DNA of 64,000 nucleotides. Origin: UBA5951 sp009936885. GTDB lineage: Bacteria; Pseudomonadota; Alphaproteobacteria; Puniceispirillales; Puniceispirillaceae. The stretch lies in the NCBI GenBank assembly GCA_937996625.1, contig CALKVA010000016.1, positions 54,618 to 118,617 on the forward strand. Reading direction: 5' to 3'. A model generated the notes under the pieces. The model worked only from the letters and a program-made list of their open reading frames with translations, was not told the origin of the DNA and did no database searches. A program made the position numbers and the translations under genes. Each line of letters begins with the position of its first letter. Position 1 is the stretch's first letter. Below are positions 35,743 to 45,008 of this stretch, one piece after another.

Positions 35743-36525
35743 TTAACTCTGCCTCTCAAGCATCTTTTGCTTAATCTCTCCAATTGCTTTGCCAGGATTA
35801 AGCCCTTTTGGACATGTTTTTGCACAATTCATAATTGTATGACAGCGATATAAGCGGAATGGATCTTCTAATGCATCTAAACGCTCACCTGTATATTCAT
35901 CTCTGCTATCAGCAATCCAGCGATAAGCCTGAAGCAATACAGCAGGGCCAAGATATCTATCCCCATTCCACCAATAGCTTGGACAAGAAGTCGTACAGCT
36001 AAAACACAAAACGCATTCCCACATGCCATCAATTTCCTGGCGCTCTTCTGGCGATTGTTTGCGCTCTTTTCCTTCAGGTGCGGGTGTATCTGTTTTGAGC
36101 CACGGCTCAATTGAGGTTAACTGCGCATAGGCATGCGTTAAATCTGGAACCAAATCTTTTACCACTGGCATATGCGGCAATGGGTAGATTTTTACATCCC
36201 CCTTAACATCATCGATCGATTTTAGACAAGCAAGCGTATTCGTGCCATCAATATTCATAGAGCAAGAGCCACAAATTCCCTCTCTACATGAACGCCTGAA
36301 TGTCAGAGAGCTATCCACCTCAGATTTTATCTTAATCAGTGCATCCAAAACCATCGGACCACATTCATCAAGGTCTACCTCAAATTCATCCATTCTTGGA
36401 TTGTCATCATCATCAGGTGACCAGCGATAAATTGAAAATGTCTTTACATTCTGAGCTGCACTGTCAGCTGGAAAAACATTACCAGTTGTAACCTTTGAAT
36501 GTGCGGGAAGCGTAAATTCGGCCAT
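35743..36525 (-). CDS. sdhB: Succinate dehydrogenase iron-sulphur subunit
   Basis: 260 residues. The 2Fe-2S ligands lie in SCREGICGSCSMNIDG with LACL; the 4Fe-4S and 3Fe-4S ligands lie in CVLCFSCTTSCPSYWW and CHTIMNCAKTCPKGLNP. It passes electrons from SdhA to quinone. It starts 15 bases after the sdhA stop. Confidence 0.97.
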   Translation of the reverse strand: MAEFTLPAHSKVTTGNVFPADSAAQNVKTFSIYRWSPDDDDNPRMDEFEVDLDECGPMVLDALIKIKSEVDSSLTFRRSCREGICGSCSMNIDGTNTLACLKSIDDVKGDVKIYPLPHMPVVKDLVPDLTHAYAQLTSIEPWLKTDTPAPEGKERKQSPEERQEIDGMWECVLCFSCTTSCPSYWWNGDRYLGPAVLLQAYRWIADSRDEYTGERLDALEDPFRLYRCHTIMNCAKTCPKGLNPGKAIGEIKQKMLERQS

Positions 36526-36540
36526 AATTACTTAATCCTA

Positions 36541-38331
36541 TTAATAAACACGTGCTACTGGAGGAATTGATTCTACTTCATTAGTGAGTGTTGTCATTGT
36601 CACATCACGATAAGCAACAGATGATTTATTATCATCATCTAACCACATAACAGTATGTTTCATCCAATTCTCATCATCTCTTTCAGTAAAATCTTCATGA
36701 GCATGGGCGCCCCTTGATTCCTTGCGCTGTTCTGCAGAGCGAATGGTAACCAAAGCCTGACTCATCAGATTTTCTAATTCCATGGCTTCAATTAAATCAG
36801 TATTCCAAATCAAAGATCTATCCTGAATGCCGATATTATTCATATCGCCTGCAATAGAATCCATGGTTTTAACGCCATCGGTTAGGGATTCGCCTGAGCG
36901 AAATACAGCCGCATATTTTTGCATCGCCTGTTGCATATCAAGCCTAAGCTCACCAGGCTGCCTGTCGCCTTTTGCGTGACGCATTCTATCAAGCCGTTCT
37001 ATGGCACGATCTGTTGATTCTTTGGATACAGGCGCATGCGTTGCGCCAGGCGTCAACACTTCACTAGCGCGGTGCGCTGCTGCTCTGCCAAAAACCACAA
37101 TATCAAGTAAAGAGTTAGTGCCAAGTCTGTTGGCTCCATGAACAGAAACACATGCTGCCTCGCCAATAGCCATTAATCCCTGAACTGTATTATTAGGGTC
37201 GGTGGCAGTAGGAGATAACACCTCTCCATGATAGTTTGTTGGCACTCCACCCATATTATAATGTACTGTCGGCAATACTGGAATTGGCTCTTTTGTCACA
37301 TCAACACCGCAAAAGATTTTAGCGGTTTCTGTAATGCCGGGTAGCCTCTTATGAAGTGTTTCTGGGTCAATATGCTCTAAATGCAACATAATGTGGTCTT
37401 TCTTTGGACCAACACCTCTACCCTCATTAATTTCAATTGTCATAGAACGGCTAACTACATCACGGCTTGCTAAATCTTTTGCCGTTGGGGCATAACGCTC
37501 CATAAAACGCTCCCCTTCTGAATTAGTCAGATAGCCGCCTTCTCCACGAGCGCCTTCAGTGATTAAAACGCCAGCTCCATAAACCCCTGTTGGGTGAAAC
37601 TGAACAAACTCCATATCCTGAAGCGGCAAACCAGCGCGAAGCGCCATTGCATTACCATCACCGGTGCAGGTATGTGCAGATGTACAAGAGAAATAAACAC
37701 GTCCATAACCACCTGTAGCAAGAACTGTGCGCTGCCCCAGAAAGCGATGGATAGAGCCATCTTCCATACATAATGCAACAATGCCCTGACATGCACCATT
37801 ATCATCCATGATTAAATCAATGGCGTAATATTCAACAAAAAATTCTGCCGCATGCTTGAGACATTGCTGATAAAGAGTATGCAATATTGCATGACCTGTT
37901 CTATCTGCTGCAGCGCATGCCCGTCTTGCCATAGCCTTCCCGTAATCTAGCGTATGGCCTCCAAATGGTCTTTGGTAAATATTACCTTCATCTGTTCTAG
38001 AAAATGGAACACCGTAATGCTCTAACTCAATAACAGAGGGGATTGCCTCGCGGCACATATATTCAATGGCATCTTGGTCTCCAAGCCAGTCAGAGCCTTT
38101 AACCGTATCATACATATGATACCGCCAGCCATCTCCCTCGCCCATGTTATTCAGAGCAGCACCAATACCGCCTTGCGCTGCAACTGTATGCGAGCGAGTT
38201 GGAAACACTTTAGTTACGCATGCTGTGCGCAGACCTGAGGTTGCCATGCCTAGCGTTGCCCTCAATCCAGCTCCACCTGCTCCTACAACAACCACATCAT
38301 AATGATGATCTGTAATATCATACGTGCCCAT
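36541..38331 (-). CDS. sdhA: Succinate dehydrogenase flavoprotein subunit
   Basis: 596 residues. YDVVVVGAGGAGLRATLGMA binds FAD, the covalent FAD histidine is in TRSHTVAAQGGIGAA, and QFHPTGVYGAGVLITEGARGEGG plus the later NRLGTNSLLDIVVFGR are family signatures. It oxidises succinate to fumarate at the inner membrane's cytoplasmic face. Confidence 0.98.
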   Translation of the reverse strand: MGTYDITDHHYDVVVVGAGGAGLRATLGMATSGLRTACVTKVFPTRSHTVAAQGGIGAALNNMGEGDGWRYHMYDTVKGSDWLGDQDAIEYMCREAIPSVIELEHYGVPFSRTDEGNIYQRPFGGHTLDYGKAMARRACAAADRTGHAILHTLYQQCLKHAAEFFVEYYAIDLIMDDNGACQGIVALCMEDGSIHRFLGQRTVLATGGYGRVYFSCTSAHTCTGDGNAMALRAGLPLQDMEFVQFHPTGVYGAGVLITEGARGEGGYLTNSEGERFMERYAPTAKDLASRDVVSRSMTIEINEGRGVGPKKDHIMLHLEHIDPETLHKRLPGITETAKIFCGVDVTKEPIPVLPTVHYNMGGVPTNYHGEVLSPTATDPNNTVQGLMAIGEAACVSVHGANRLGTNSLLDIVVFGRAAAHRASEVLTPGATHAPVSKESTDRAIERLDRMRHAKGDRQPGELRLDMQQAMQKYAAVFRSGESLTDGVKTMDSIAGDMNNIGIQDRSLIWNTDLIEAMELENLMSQALVTIRSAEQRKESRGAHAHEDFTERDDENWMKHTVMWLDDDNKSSVAYRDVTMTTLTNEVESIPPVARVY

Positions 38332-38367
38332 TATATATTCACCTTCTCTACCGTAAGTTTTTATTCT

Positions 38368-38760
38368 TTAAATTGACACTATCTTAAACAGAGATAGTGC
38401 CGATAACGTTGCAAGCAAGATGAGTATTGCCTTTACAATCATTATTGAAGTAATTCGCCCCCATTCCGAGCCCACATAATCTTCTATAACTACTTGAATA
38501 CCAAGCATACAATGCCAAAATCCGGTTATAATCAGTAACAATAAAATAGCTGCATGGAATGGATTTTGAAGTAGGGATATCGCTTGGTTATAGTCAGAAC
38601 CTGCAATCCTAAACACCAAATATATTGCTGACATAACCAGAGGAACCATAGCAATAGCTGTTAATCTCTGATGCCACCAGTGATGTACACCTGATTTAGC
38701 AGAGCCTAGTCCGCGAACCTTTGCAAGAGGTGTTCTCATCGAGTTTGTAGAACGTGCCAT
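38368..38760 (-). CDS. sdhD: Succinate dehydrogenase membrane anchor SdhD
   Basis: 130 residues with three predicted membrane helices at about 33-50, 65-90 and 103-125. SGVHHWWHQRLTAIAMVPL carries the arginine and tryptophan typical of the quinone pocket, and HCMLGIQVVIEDYV holds a haem-region histidine and the conserved DY. It anchors SdhAB and forms the quinone site with SdhC. Confidence 0.92.
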   Translation of the reverse strand: MARSTNSMRTPLAKVRGLGSAKSGVHHWWHQRLTAIAMVPLVMSAIYLVFRIAGSDYNQAISLLQNPFHAAILLLLIITGFWHCMLGIQVVIEDYVGSEWGRITSIMIVKAILILLATLSALSLFKIVSI

Positions 38761-38769
38761 TTTTATTAC

Positions 38770-39150
38770 CTAACTAAAAAATATAAATGCCCAGAAACCA
38801 ACCGTCAGAACAACCATAGTTGCTAATGCTATTCGACCAGATGAATAAACACCTGAAATATCTAGTCCTTTTCCAAAATCCCAGAATAAATGACGCACGC
38901 CGTTGCTTGCGTGATAAAACAACACCACTGAGTAACCAAACATTACAAATTGGCCAAGGGGATGAGATATCATCATGCTTACCACATTAAAACTATTCTC
39001 TCCAAACGCCAGCGCCAGCAGCCAAGCTGTAAGCAAAACAGTTCCAGAGGTCAGAATAACAGCTGTGATTCTGTGCGTGATTGACATCACAGCCGGGAGT
39101 TGAAATCGCCATATGGATAGATGCGGCGATAAAGGGCGTGGACGAGACAT
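38770..39150 (-). CDS. sdhC: Succinate dehydrogenase cytochrome b556 subunit
   Basis: 126 residues from the ATG at 39150, where MSRPRPLSPHLSIWRFQLP matches the SdhC opening and CAGGAAAT lies upstream. A longer reading to 39249 adds 33 residues of unrelated sequence and is rejected. SITHRITAVIL is the SdhC signature, FYHASNGVRHLFWDFG holds the haem-ligand histidine, and three membrane helices are evident. It is the first gene of sdhCDAB. Confidence 0.94.
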   Translation of the reverse strand: MSRPRPLSPHLSIWRFQLPAVMSITHRITAVILTSGTVLLTAWLLALAFGENSFNVVSMMISHPLGQFVMFGYSVVLFYHASNGVRHLFWDFGKGLDISGVYSSGRIALATMVVLTVGFWAFIFFS

Positions 39151-39187
39151 AATTACATATTTCCTGTTTATATCTATATGGATCACA

Positions 39188-39216
39188 GGTATAAGACAGC
39201 ATCCTGCCAAAATCAA
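39188..39216 (-). promoter_or_regulatory. Candidate promoter for the sdhCDAB-zapE-mdh-suc series
   Basis: On the minus strand TTGATT (39216-39211) and TATACC (39193-39188) are 17 bases apart, each matching four of six consensus bases. Transcription would begin near 39181, about 30 bases before the sdhC start. Position and spacing are good, the boxes are only fair. Confidence 0.35.
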
Positions 39217-39320
39217 CGAATCCAGCATTGATTCTGTCAATGTTTCCATGATCTAGGAAAAAGACTCTTTTTATTTAGATTCAGTTCCTTAAATTGACAC
39301 TAACAGCGCAAATAAAACAA

Positions 39321-40115
39321 ATGAAAACACTCTCTATTCTATCCATACAGTCTTCGGTTGTATCTGGACGCGTTGGAAATTCAGCGGCGGTGCCGATTCA
39401 CTCCTTATTTGAGCAAGAAACGTTGCGTGTTGATAGCGTCGTTCTTGCAGCACATCCTGGTATTATGCGTGCTACTAAATTTATCCCGCCAATTGAACAA
39501 ATGAGGTGCTTGTTACAAGAACTACGCGACGTAAAACCATCAAGCGAAATTAATGCAATACAAACTGGTTATCTAGGTGAGATAGAACAAGTTAATGTTA
39601 TTCTCTCATTTATAACAGACCATCCGAATTCTTTATATGTTTATGACCCCGTATTTGGCGATAATGGCGCTCTCTATGTGGATAGCCTAATTGCAGAGAA
39701 ATCAAAATCTACCCTATTACCGCTTGCAACAATCACAACGCCTAATATGTTTGAATTATCCTATCTCTCGCAAACGGAGGTATCAGGCATTGATAGCGCG
39801 ATTAAAGCCAGCAAAATTATTCAGTCAAACGGTCCTGAATGGGTGTTATCAACTGGTATTTATTCAGGCGAGAATGAAATTGCAGATATTTTAGTTACCC
39901 CTAATGATGTCCGTATTTTTAGTCATAAACGACAGAGTACTGGCGTTTCTGGTGCGGGGGATACGCTGACTGCCATTCTTACATCTTTGCTGGTTTCAGG
40001 TGAACCACTTGAAAATGCAGCTCGCAAAGCCTGTAATATTACGCAATCCCTTATCGGCCTATCTAACTCGCCTCAATCCATGCCGCCTTTGACACTAGAT
40101 TTACTTCGCAAATAA
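39321..40115 (+). CDS. pdxY: Pyridoxal kinase
   Basis: 264 residues from ATG at 39321. SILSIQSSVVSGRVGNSAAVP matches the PdxY/PdxK opening, in which the serine after IQS binds pyridoxal; INAIQTGYLGE, DPVFGDNG and TTPNMFELSYLS are ribokinase-family segments, and GVSGAGDTLTA contains the catalytic Asp in the anion hole. It phosphorylates pyridoxal for PLP salvage. A hydroxymethylpyrimidine kinase is the main alternative, but the N terminus favours PdxY. No clear ribosome binding site; an in-frame TTG at 39294 is possible. It is a single gene, divergent from sdhC. Confidence 0.82.
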   Translation: MKTLSILSIQSSVVSGRVGNSAAVPIHSLFEQETLRVDSVVLAAHPGIMRATKFIPPIEQMRCLLQELRDVKPSSEINAIQTGYLGEIEQVNVILSFITDHPNSLYVYDPVFGDNGALYVDSLIAEKSKSTLLPLATITTPNMFELSYLSQTEVSGIDSAIKASKIIQSNGPEWVLSTGIYSGENEIADILVTPNDVRIFSHKRQSTGVSGAGDTLTAILTSLLVSGEPLENAARKACNITQSLIGLSNSPQSMPPLTLDLLRK

Positions 40116-40132
40116 GCCTTTTACCGACTATT

Positions 40133-41176
40133 TTACTGAGAGCCCATATTAAAATAATCTTGAGCAACTGCGAGCTCTGCAATCTGAACAGAGTTCAGAG
40201 CGGCGCCTTTGCGCAAATTATCTGAAACACACCAGAACACAAATCCGTTTTCTACTGTGTTATCTTTGCGAATTCTGCTTACGAACACTAAATCATCTCC
40301 TGCACACTCAATAGGGGTAACATACCCCTCGTCAGAGCGCATATCAATGATAGCTAGCCCTTCTGCTTTACGAAATAGATCACGTATCTTTTTCTCATCA
40401 AACGATTTTTCAGTCTCGACAAACACAGCCTCTGAGTGACCAATAAATACAGGAATGCGAACACAATGCGCGACAAGCTTTATATCAGGGTCTAGAATTT
40501 TTGCAGTTTCAACCTGCATTTTCCATTCTTCTTTAGTAAATCCATCATCCATAAATACATCTATATGCGGTATTGCGTTAAAGGCAATTTGCTTTGTAAA
40601 TATTTCTGGTGTCACTGTGTCATTCACAAAGATGCCTTTGGTTTGGTTGAATAATTCATCCATACCCTGACTACCTGCACCAGAAGTTGCCTGATAGGTG
40701 GAGACAACCACACGCTTGATTTTTAGCGCATCATGAATAGGCTTTAACGCAACCACAAGCTGAGCTGTTGAACAATTTGGGTTAGCGATAATATTTTTGC
40801 CTTTGTTTTCAATCTTTGCCTGCATTAGCGTGTGCGGATTAACCTCTGGCACAATAAGGGGGACGTCTGGATCCATCCGAAATGCAGAACTATTATCAAT
40901 AACCAAACATCCCGCCTGACCAGCCTTGGGTGCGTGTATCTTGGAGAGTTCCCCACCAGCGGAAAATAAGGCAATATTTACTTTGGAAAAGTCAAATTTA
41001 TCAAGGGATGTAACCTTGATAACACCCTCATCCCCATAGGAGATTTCTTTTCCAGCCGACTTTTCACTAGCAAGAGCAAATACCTCATCAGCAGGAAAGT
41101 TACGCTCGCTCAATGTCTGAAGCATTTCCCTGCCAACAGCGCCTGTTGCACCTGCAACAGCTACTTTATGTCCCAT
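40133..41176 (-). CDS. asd: Aspartate-semialdehyde dehydrogenase
   Basis: 347 residues. VAVAGATGAVGREMLQTL binds NADP, IIANPNCSTAQLVVALKP carries the catalytic Cys, STYQATSGAGSQGMDEL follows, and VRIPVFIGHSEAVFVET holds the active-site His. It makes aspartate semialdehyde for lysine, DAP, threonine and methionine. It is the last gene of the minus-strand run that includes dapF and a DapC-like aminotransferase, so DAP synthesis genes frame the run at both ends. Good SD (AAGGAG) precedes the start. Confidence 0.96.
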   Translation of the reverse strand: MGHKVAVAGATGAVGREMLQTLSERNFPADEVFALASEKSAGKEISYGDEGVIKVTSLDKFDFSKVNIALFSAGGELSKIHAPKAGQAGCLVIDNSSAFRMDPDVPLIVPEVNPHTLMQAKIENKGKNIIANPNCSTAQLVVALKPIHDALKIKRVVVSTYQATSGAGSQGMDELFNQTKGIFVNDTVTPEIFTKQIAFNAIPHIDVFMDDGFTKEEWKMQVETAKILDPDIKLVAHCVRIPVFIGHSEAVFVETEKSFDEKKIRDLFRKAEGLAIIDMRSDEGYVTPIECAGDDLVFVSRIRKDNTVENGFVFWCVSDNLRKGAALNSVQIAELAVAQDYFNMGSQ

Positions 41177-41236
41177 AAGAAACTCCTTCTAAAATGCCCC
41201 GCCTAAAATACCCAACTCGCCAAGTGCTTTTTTATC

Positions 41237-42352
41237 TTAGCGCGCTAGCCTGTCCATTGAGTCTATAACCGCCTGTGTCATTTGGTCAGTGCCAACAGCT
41301 TGCGCATCCTTCGACATAATATCTGCTGTTCGCTTTCCCGTTGCTAATGCATCGCTAACAGCATTTTCAACAAGGTCTGCTTCTTCTGGTTGGTCGAAAC
41401 TATATCTTAGCATCATCGCAAAACTTAAAAGCTGAGCTAATGGATTAGCCAGATTCTTGCCCGCAATATCAGGCGCTGAGCCGTGAACTGGCTCGTACAT
41501 AGCGCGCGGTAAGTTTGTTTCAGGGTCAGGCGCACCAAGTGATGCAGATGGCAACATGCCAAGAGAGCCTGTCAGCATTGCAGCACAATCAGACAGTAAA
41601 TCGCCAAATAGATTATCAGTTACAATCACATCAAACTGTTTTGGGTTGCGCACCAGCTGCATCGCACAATTATCTGCATACATATGAGATAGGGCTACCC
41701 CTTCTCCCTCTGCTTCATGTAATTCGGTCATCACCTCACGCCATAGAACGCCTGATAGCATGACATTTGCTTTTTCAACAGACGTTAACCTACCATCACG
41801 TTTTCTAGCCAAATCTAGGCCAACTCTGCCAATGCGCTCTATCTCACTCGTAGTATAAGCATTTGTATCATAGCCTTTTTTCTGGCCATCACTCATCTCG
41901 TCAATACCGCGCGGCTCTGCAAAATATACACCGCCGCATAATTCACGCAAAATCAGAATATCAAGTCCAGATATAACCTCTGGCTTAAGTGTAGATGCTT
42001 CAACGAGAGGCTCAAAAACCAATGCAGGGCGTAAATTTGCAAATAAATCAAGCTCTTTGCGTAGTGCAAGCAACCCACGCTCTGGCTTTAACTCAAATGG
42101 CAAATCATCATATTTTGGATTGCCAACGGCCCCAAATAATACAGCATCACTCGCGATTGAATCTGCAAGTGTTTCATCCGTGAGAGGCACACCATGCGCT
42201 TCATAAGCAACGCCGCCAACCAGCCCCTCAGAGACATCAAATCCCAATGAGCGGTGCTTTGCCAGCCATTCCATTACTTGCATATTGGCATGCATGACTT
42301 CTTGACCGATACCGTCTCCGGCGAGAACCATCACTTTTCTATTCGATGCCAT
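41237..42352 (-). CDS. leuB: 3-isopropylmalate dehydrogenase
   Basis: 371 residues. VMVLAGDGIGQEVM opens it, LRPALVFEP and LRELCGGVYFAEPRG form the active site with the conserved arginines, VTDNLFGDLLSDCAAMLTGSLG binds the metal, and EPVHGSAPDIAGKNLANP is the family signature. It oxidatively decarboxylates 3-isopropylmalate with NAD. Lies between leuD and asd. Confidence 0.97.
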   Translation of the reverse strand: MASNRKVMVLAGDGIGQEVMHANMQVMEWLAKHRSLGFDVSEGLVGGVAYEAHGVPLTDETLADSIASDAVLFGAVGNPKYDDLPFELKPERGLLALRKELDLFANLRPALVFEPLVEASTLKPEVISGLDILILRELCGGVYFAEPRGIDEMSDGQKKGYDTNAYTTSEIERIGRVGLDLARKRDGRLTSVEKANVMLSGVLWREVMTELHEAEGEGVALSHMYADNCAMQLVRNPKQFDVIVTDNLFGDLLSDCAAMLTGSLGMLPSASLGAPDPETNLPRAMYEPVHGSAPDIAGKNLANPLAQLLSFAMMLRYSFDQPEEADLVENAVSDALATGKRTADIMSKDAQAVGTDQMTQAVIDSMDRLAR

Positions 42353-42437
42353 AAACTTATCCTAACCTTATTTCTTTATATTATCGCGCTGTAATATGCT
42401 GTGATATAATGGGTGCTCTTCTGTATTAGATATATAA

Positions 42438-43043
42438 TTACAACCAAGGCATGCTTGATTTTCGGTCTTCTTCATAAGAGCCAATAGCCTCTGTTTTTTC
42501 GAGTGTTAGCCCAATATCATCAAGACCATTTAAAAGACATTCTTTGCGAAATGGATCTATTTCAAATGAGATGGCAGCGCCATTTGGGCGCGAAATAGTC
42601 TGAGATTCCAAATCTATTTTTAACTCTGGGTTTTCAGTATCCGAAGCATCCGCCAACAAAGCGTTTCTTTCATCAAGGCTGACTTCAATAGGAAGAATTC
42701 CATTTTTAAAACAGTTATTATAAAAGATATCTGCAAAGCTGGTTGAAATAACACATCTGATTCCATAATCGAGTAAAGCCCATGGCGCATGCTCACGACT
42801 AGACCCACACCCAAAATTATCGCCAGCCACCAGAATTTGAGATTGACGGTAAGCAGGTTTATTCAAAACAAAATCAGCTTTTTCATCGCCATCATTTGTA
42901 AAGCGCATTTCAAAAAACAGGCTTTTACCTAATCCAGAACGCTTAATTGTTTTCAGGAATTGCTTTGGAATGATCATATCTGTATCGATATTGATAATAT
43001 CCATAGGCGCGGCAATACCTTCTAATTTATCAAATTTTTGCAT
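42438..43043 (-). CDS. leuD: 3-isopropylmalate dehydratase small subunit
   Basis: 201 residues from the ATG at 43043, with GGGAG upstream; a longer frame reaching back into leuC is not supported. MQKFDKLEGIAAPMDIINIDTDMIIPKQFLK opens it (shown in two parts here: MQKFDKLEGIAAPMD and NIDTDMIIPKQFLK), and GDNFGCGSSREHAPWALLDYG is the swivel-domain signature. With LeuC it isomerises 2- to 3-isopropylmalate. The start lies 13 bases after the leuC stop. Confidence 0.95.
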   Translation of the reverse strand: MQKFDKLEGIAAPMDIINIDTDMIIPKQFLKTIKRSGLGKSLFFEMRFTNDGDEKADFVLNKPAYRQSQILVAGDNFGCGSSREHAPWALLDYGIRCVISTSFADIFYNNCFKNGILPIEVSLDERNALLADASDTENPELKIDLESQTISRPNGAAISFEIDPFRKECLLNGLDDIGLTLEKTEAIGSYEEDRKSSMPWL

Positions 43044-43056
43044 TCTTTCAGCTCCC

Positions 43057-44460
43057 TTAAAGTTCTCTAATATCTGCAAGATGACCTGTAACGGCTGCTG
43101 CAACTGCCATCTCTGGACTGACAAGATGCGTGCGACCACCACGACCTTGACGCCCTTCAAAGTTTCTATTGGAGGTTGATGCCGCGCGCTCACCTTCTGA
43201 GAGTTTATCAGCGTTCATAGCAAGACACATCGAGCATCCAGGTTCACGCCAGTCAAAACCAGCTTCTTTGAAAATTTTATCAAGACCTTCTTGTTCAGCC
43301 ATCTGTTTTACCAAACCAGAACCAGGAACAACCATTGCCCTTAGACCCGATTTTACTTTTTTCCCTTCAACAATACCTGCGGCCGCTCTCAAATCTTCAA
43401 TACGGCTGTTTGTGCAAGACCCAATAAATACAGTGTCAATTTCAATATCTGTTAGTTTCTGTCCTGCCTGAAGCCCCATATAATCCAGACTGCGCTCGAT
43501 TTTTGCTTTTAAGACTGGATCTGATATTTTCGCTGGGTTAGGTACTGAATCTGTAATAGGCAATGCATCTTCAGGGCTTGTCCCCCATGTCACTGTTGGA
43601 ACAATTTCAGATGCTTGCAATGTGACTTCTGTATCGTAAATAGCGCCATCATCTGACGGCAGGCTTTGCCACCATTCAACAGCCTTATCCCATAATTCAG
43701 AAGAAGGTGCCATTGGCTTGCCCTTAATATAAGCAAATGTTTTCTCGTCAGGAGCAACCATTCCAGCACGTGCGCCAGCTTCAATCGCCATATTACACAC
43801 AGTCATGCGCCCTTCCATCGATAATTCTTTTATCGCCTGACCTGCAAATTCGATAACATGACCTGTTCCACCAGCTGTCCCAATCTTTCCAATAATAGCA
43901 AGAATGATATCCTTTGCCGTAACAAAGGCGCCAACTTCGCCAGATACTGTTATACGCATATTTTTTGCAGGACGCTGAATTAATGTCTGGGTTGCAAGGA
44001 CATGCTCCACTTCAGAGGTACCAATGCCAAATGCCAAAGCACCAAATGCACCATGTGTTGCAGTATGCGAATCACCGCATACTATTGTCATTCCAGGCTG
44101 AGTAAAACCCTGTTCAGGGCCTATGACATGCACAATACCTTGCCTGATATCATCCATTGAAAAATAAGGAATACCAAAATCGGCGGCATTTTGTGCCAAT
44201 GTTTCAACCTGCAATCTGCTTTCTGCATCTGCAATACCTTGAGAGCGATCTGATGTAGGCACATTATGATCTGCTACAGCAAGCGTGCGAGCAGGCTCTC
44301 TTACAGGACGAGAGGCATTTCGCAATCCCTCAAATGCCTGCGGGCTTGTAACCTCATGAACCAAATGTCTGTCGATATAAATAAGTGAAGTGCCATCTTC
44401 TGCCTGATGAATTAGGTGCGCATCCCATATTTTATCAAATAACGTACGTGGCTTTGCCAT
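43057..44460 (-). CDS. leuC: 3-isopropylmalate dehydratase large subunit
   Basis: 467 residues. LFDKIWDAHLI opens it, VCGDSHTATHGAFGALAFGIGTSEVEHVLATQ is present (GDSHTATHGAFGALAFGIG is the signature), and the 4Fe-4S ligands lie in FIGSCTNSRIEDL and PGCSMCLAMN. It forms the isopropylmalate isomerase with LeuD. It is the first leu gene, 99 bases after rplS. Confidence 0.97.
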   Translation of the reverse strand: MAKPRTLFDKIWDAHLIHQAEDGTSLIYIDRHLVHEVTSPQAFEGLRNASRPVREPARTLAVADHNVPTSDRSQGIADAESRLQVETLAQNAADFGIPYFSMDDIRQGIVHVIGPEQGFTQPGMTIVCGDSHTATHGAFGALAFGIGTSEVEHVLATQTLIQRPAKNMRITVSGEVGAFVTAKDIILAIIGKIGTAGGTGHVIEFAGQAIKELSMEGRMTVCNMAIEAGARAGMVAPDEKTFAYIKGKPMAPSSELWDKAVEWWQSLPSDDGAIYDTEVTLQASEIVPTVTWGTSPEDALPITDSVPNPAKISDPVLKAKIERSLDYMGLQAGQKLTDIEIDTVFIGSCTNSRIEDLRAAAGIVEGKKVKSGLRAMVVPGSGLVKQMAEQEGLDKIFKEAGFDWREPGCSMCLAMNADKLSEGERAASTSNRNFEGRQGRGGRTHLVSPEMAVAAAVTGHLADIREL

Positions 44461-44541
44461 AATTGTCTCCTCTTAGGTAATATCTATAGCGATACTGATA
44501 CTCTGTCGAAGGTGACAGAACATTTCCTTAAATGCGCTAAC

Positions 44542-44564
44542 CTTAAATACAGACTGTATTTAAG
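44542..44564. repeat. Perfect palindrome at the rplS stop codon
   Basis: CTTAAATACAG (44542-44552) pairs with CTGTATTTAAG (44554-44564) around a single base. One arm contains the rplS stop codon. A second small hairpin, TCTGTC/GACAGA, lies at 44502-44519. On the minus strand no U-tract follows, so a classical terminator is unlikely; mRNA 3'-end stabilisation or attenuation before leuC is possible. Confidence 0.55.
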
Positions 44565-44943
44565 CAGATTTTGTTCTATTCGTCACTTTTTCAGCAATGC
44601 GGGCAGCTTTACCTGTGCGACCGCGAAGATAATATAGTTTCGCACGACGCACACGGCCACGACGAACAACTTTTATCTCCTGAATTTTTGGCGAGTAAAG
44701 TGGAAACACACGCTCTACACCTTCGCCATAGGACATTTTACGGACTGTGAAAGAAGAGCCTATTCCATCGTTCTTACGACCTATGCAAACACCTTCAAAA
44801 GCCTGAACTCTCTCACGTGTGCCTTCAACAACTTTCACATCTATTCTTAACGTGTCGCCAGGACCAAATTCTGGAATTTCTCGCTGTGTAAGCACGGCGT
44901 CCATTTGCTTTTTTTCAATCTTATCGATGAGGTTCATATTCAT
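44560..44943 (-). CDS. rplS: Ribosomal protein bL19
   Basis: 127 residues. FGPGDTLRIDVKVVEGTRERVQAFEGVCIGRK and SFTVRKMSYGEGVERVFPLYSP are L19 signatures (given here as GDTLRIDVKVVEGTRERVQ and RKMSYGEGVERVFPLYSP), with a basic VVRRGRVRRAKLYYLRGRTGK end. It sits at the 30S-50S interface. AAAGGAG precedes the start at good spacing. On the minus strand TTGACA lies in the 65-base gap from trmD, but with a poor -10. Confidence 0.96.
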   Translation of the reverse strand: MNMNLIDKIEKKQMDAVLTQREIPEFGPGDTLRIDVKVVEGTRERVQAFEGVCIGRKNDGIGSSFTVRKMSYGEGVERVFPLYSPKIQEIKVVRRGRVRRAKLYYLRGRTGKAARIAEKVTNRTKSA

Positions 44944-45008
44944 CTCCTTTTTGCGACAGTCCTCTTAATGACGGCTAGTCTATAATCTGTCAACTTTTTT
45001 CGGCTATT

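Noticed and set aside
38770..39249. Longer SdhC of 159 residues
   Set aside because: The additional 33 residues precede the conserved SdhC opening, and CAGGAAAT supports the ATG at 39150. The extension also runs over the candidate promoter.
42438..43193. Longer LeuD reaching into leuC
   Set aside because: The first 50 residues overlap leuC in another frame and match no LeuD. GGGAG supports 43043.
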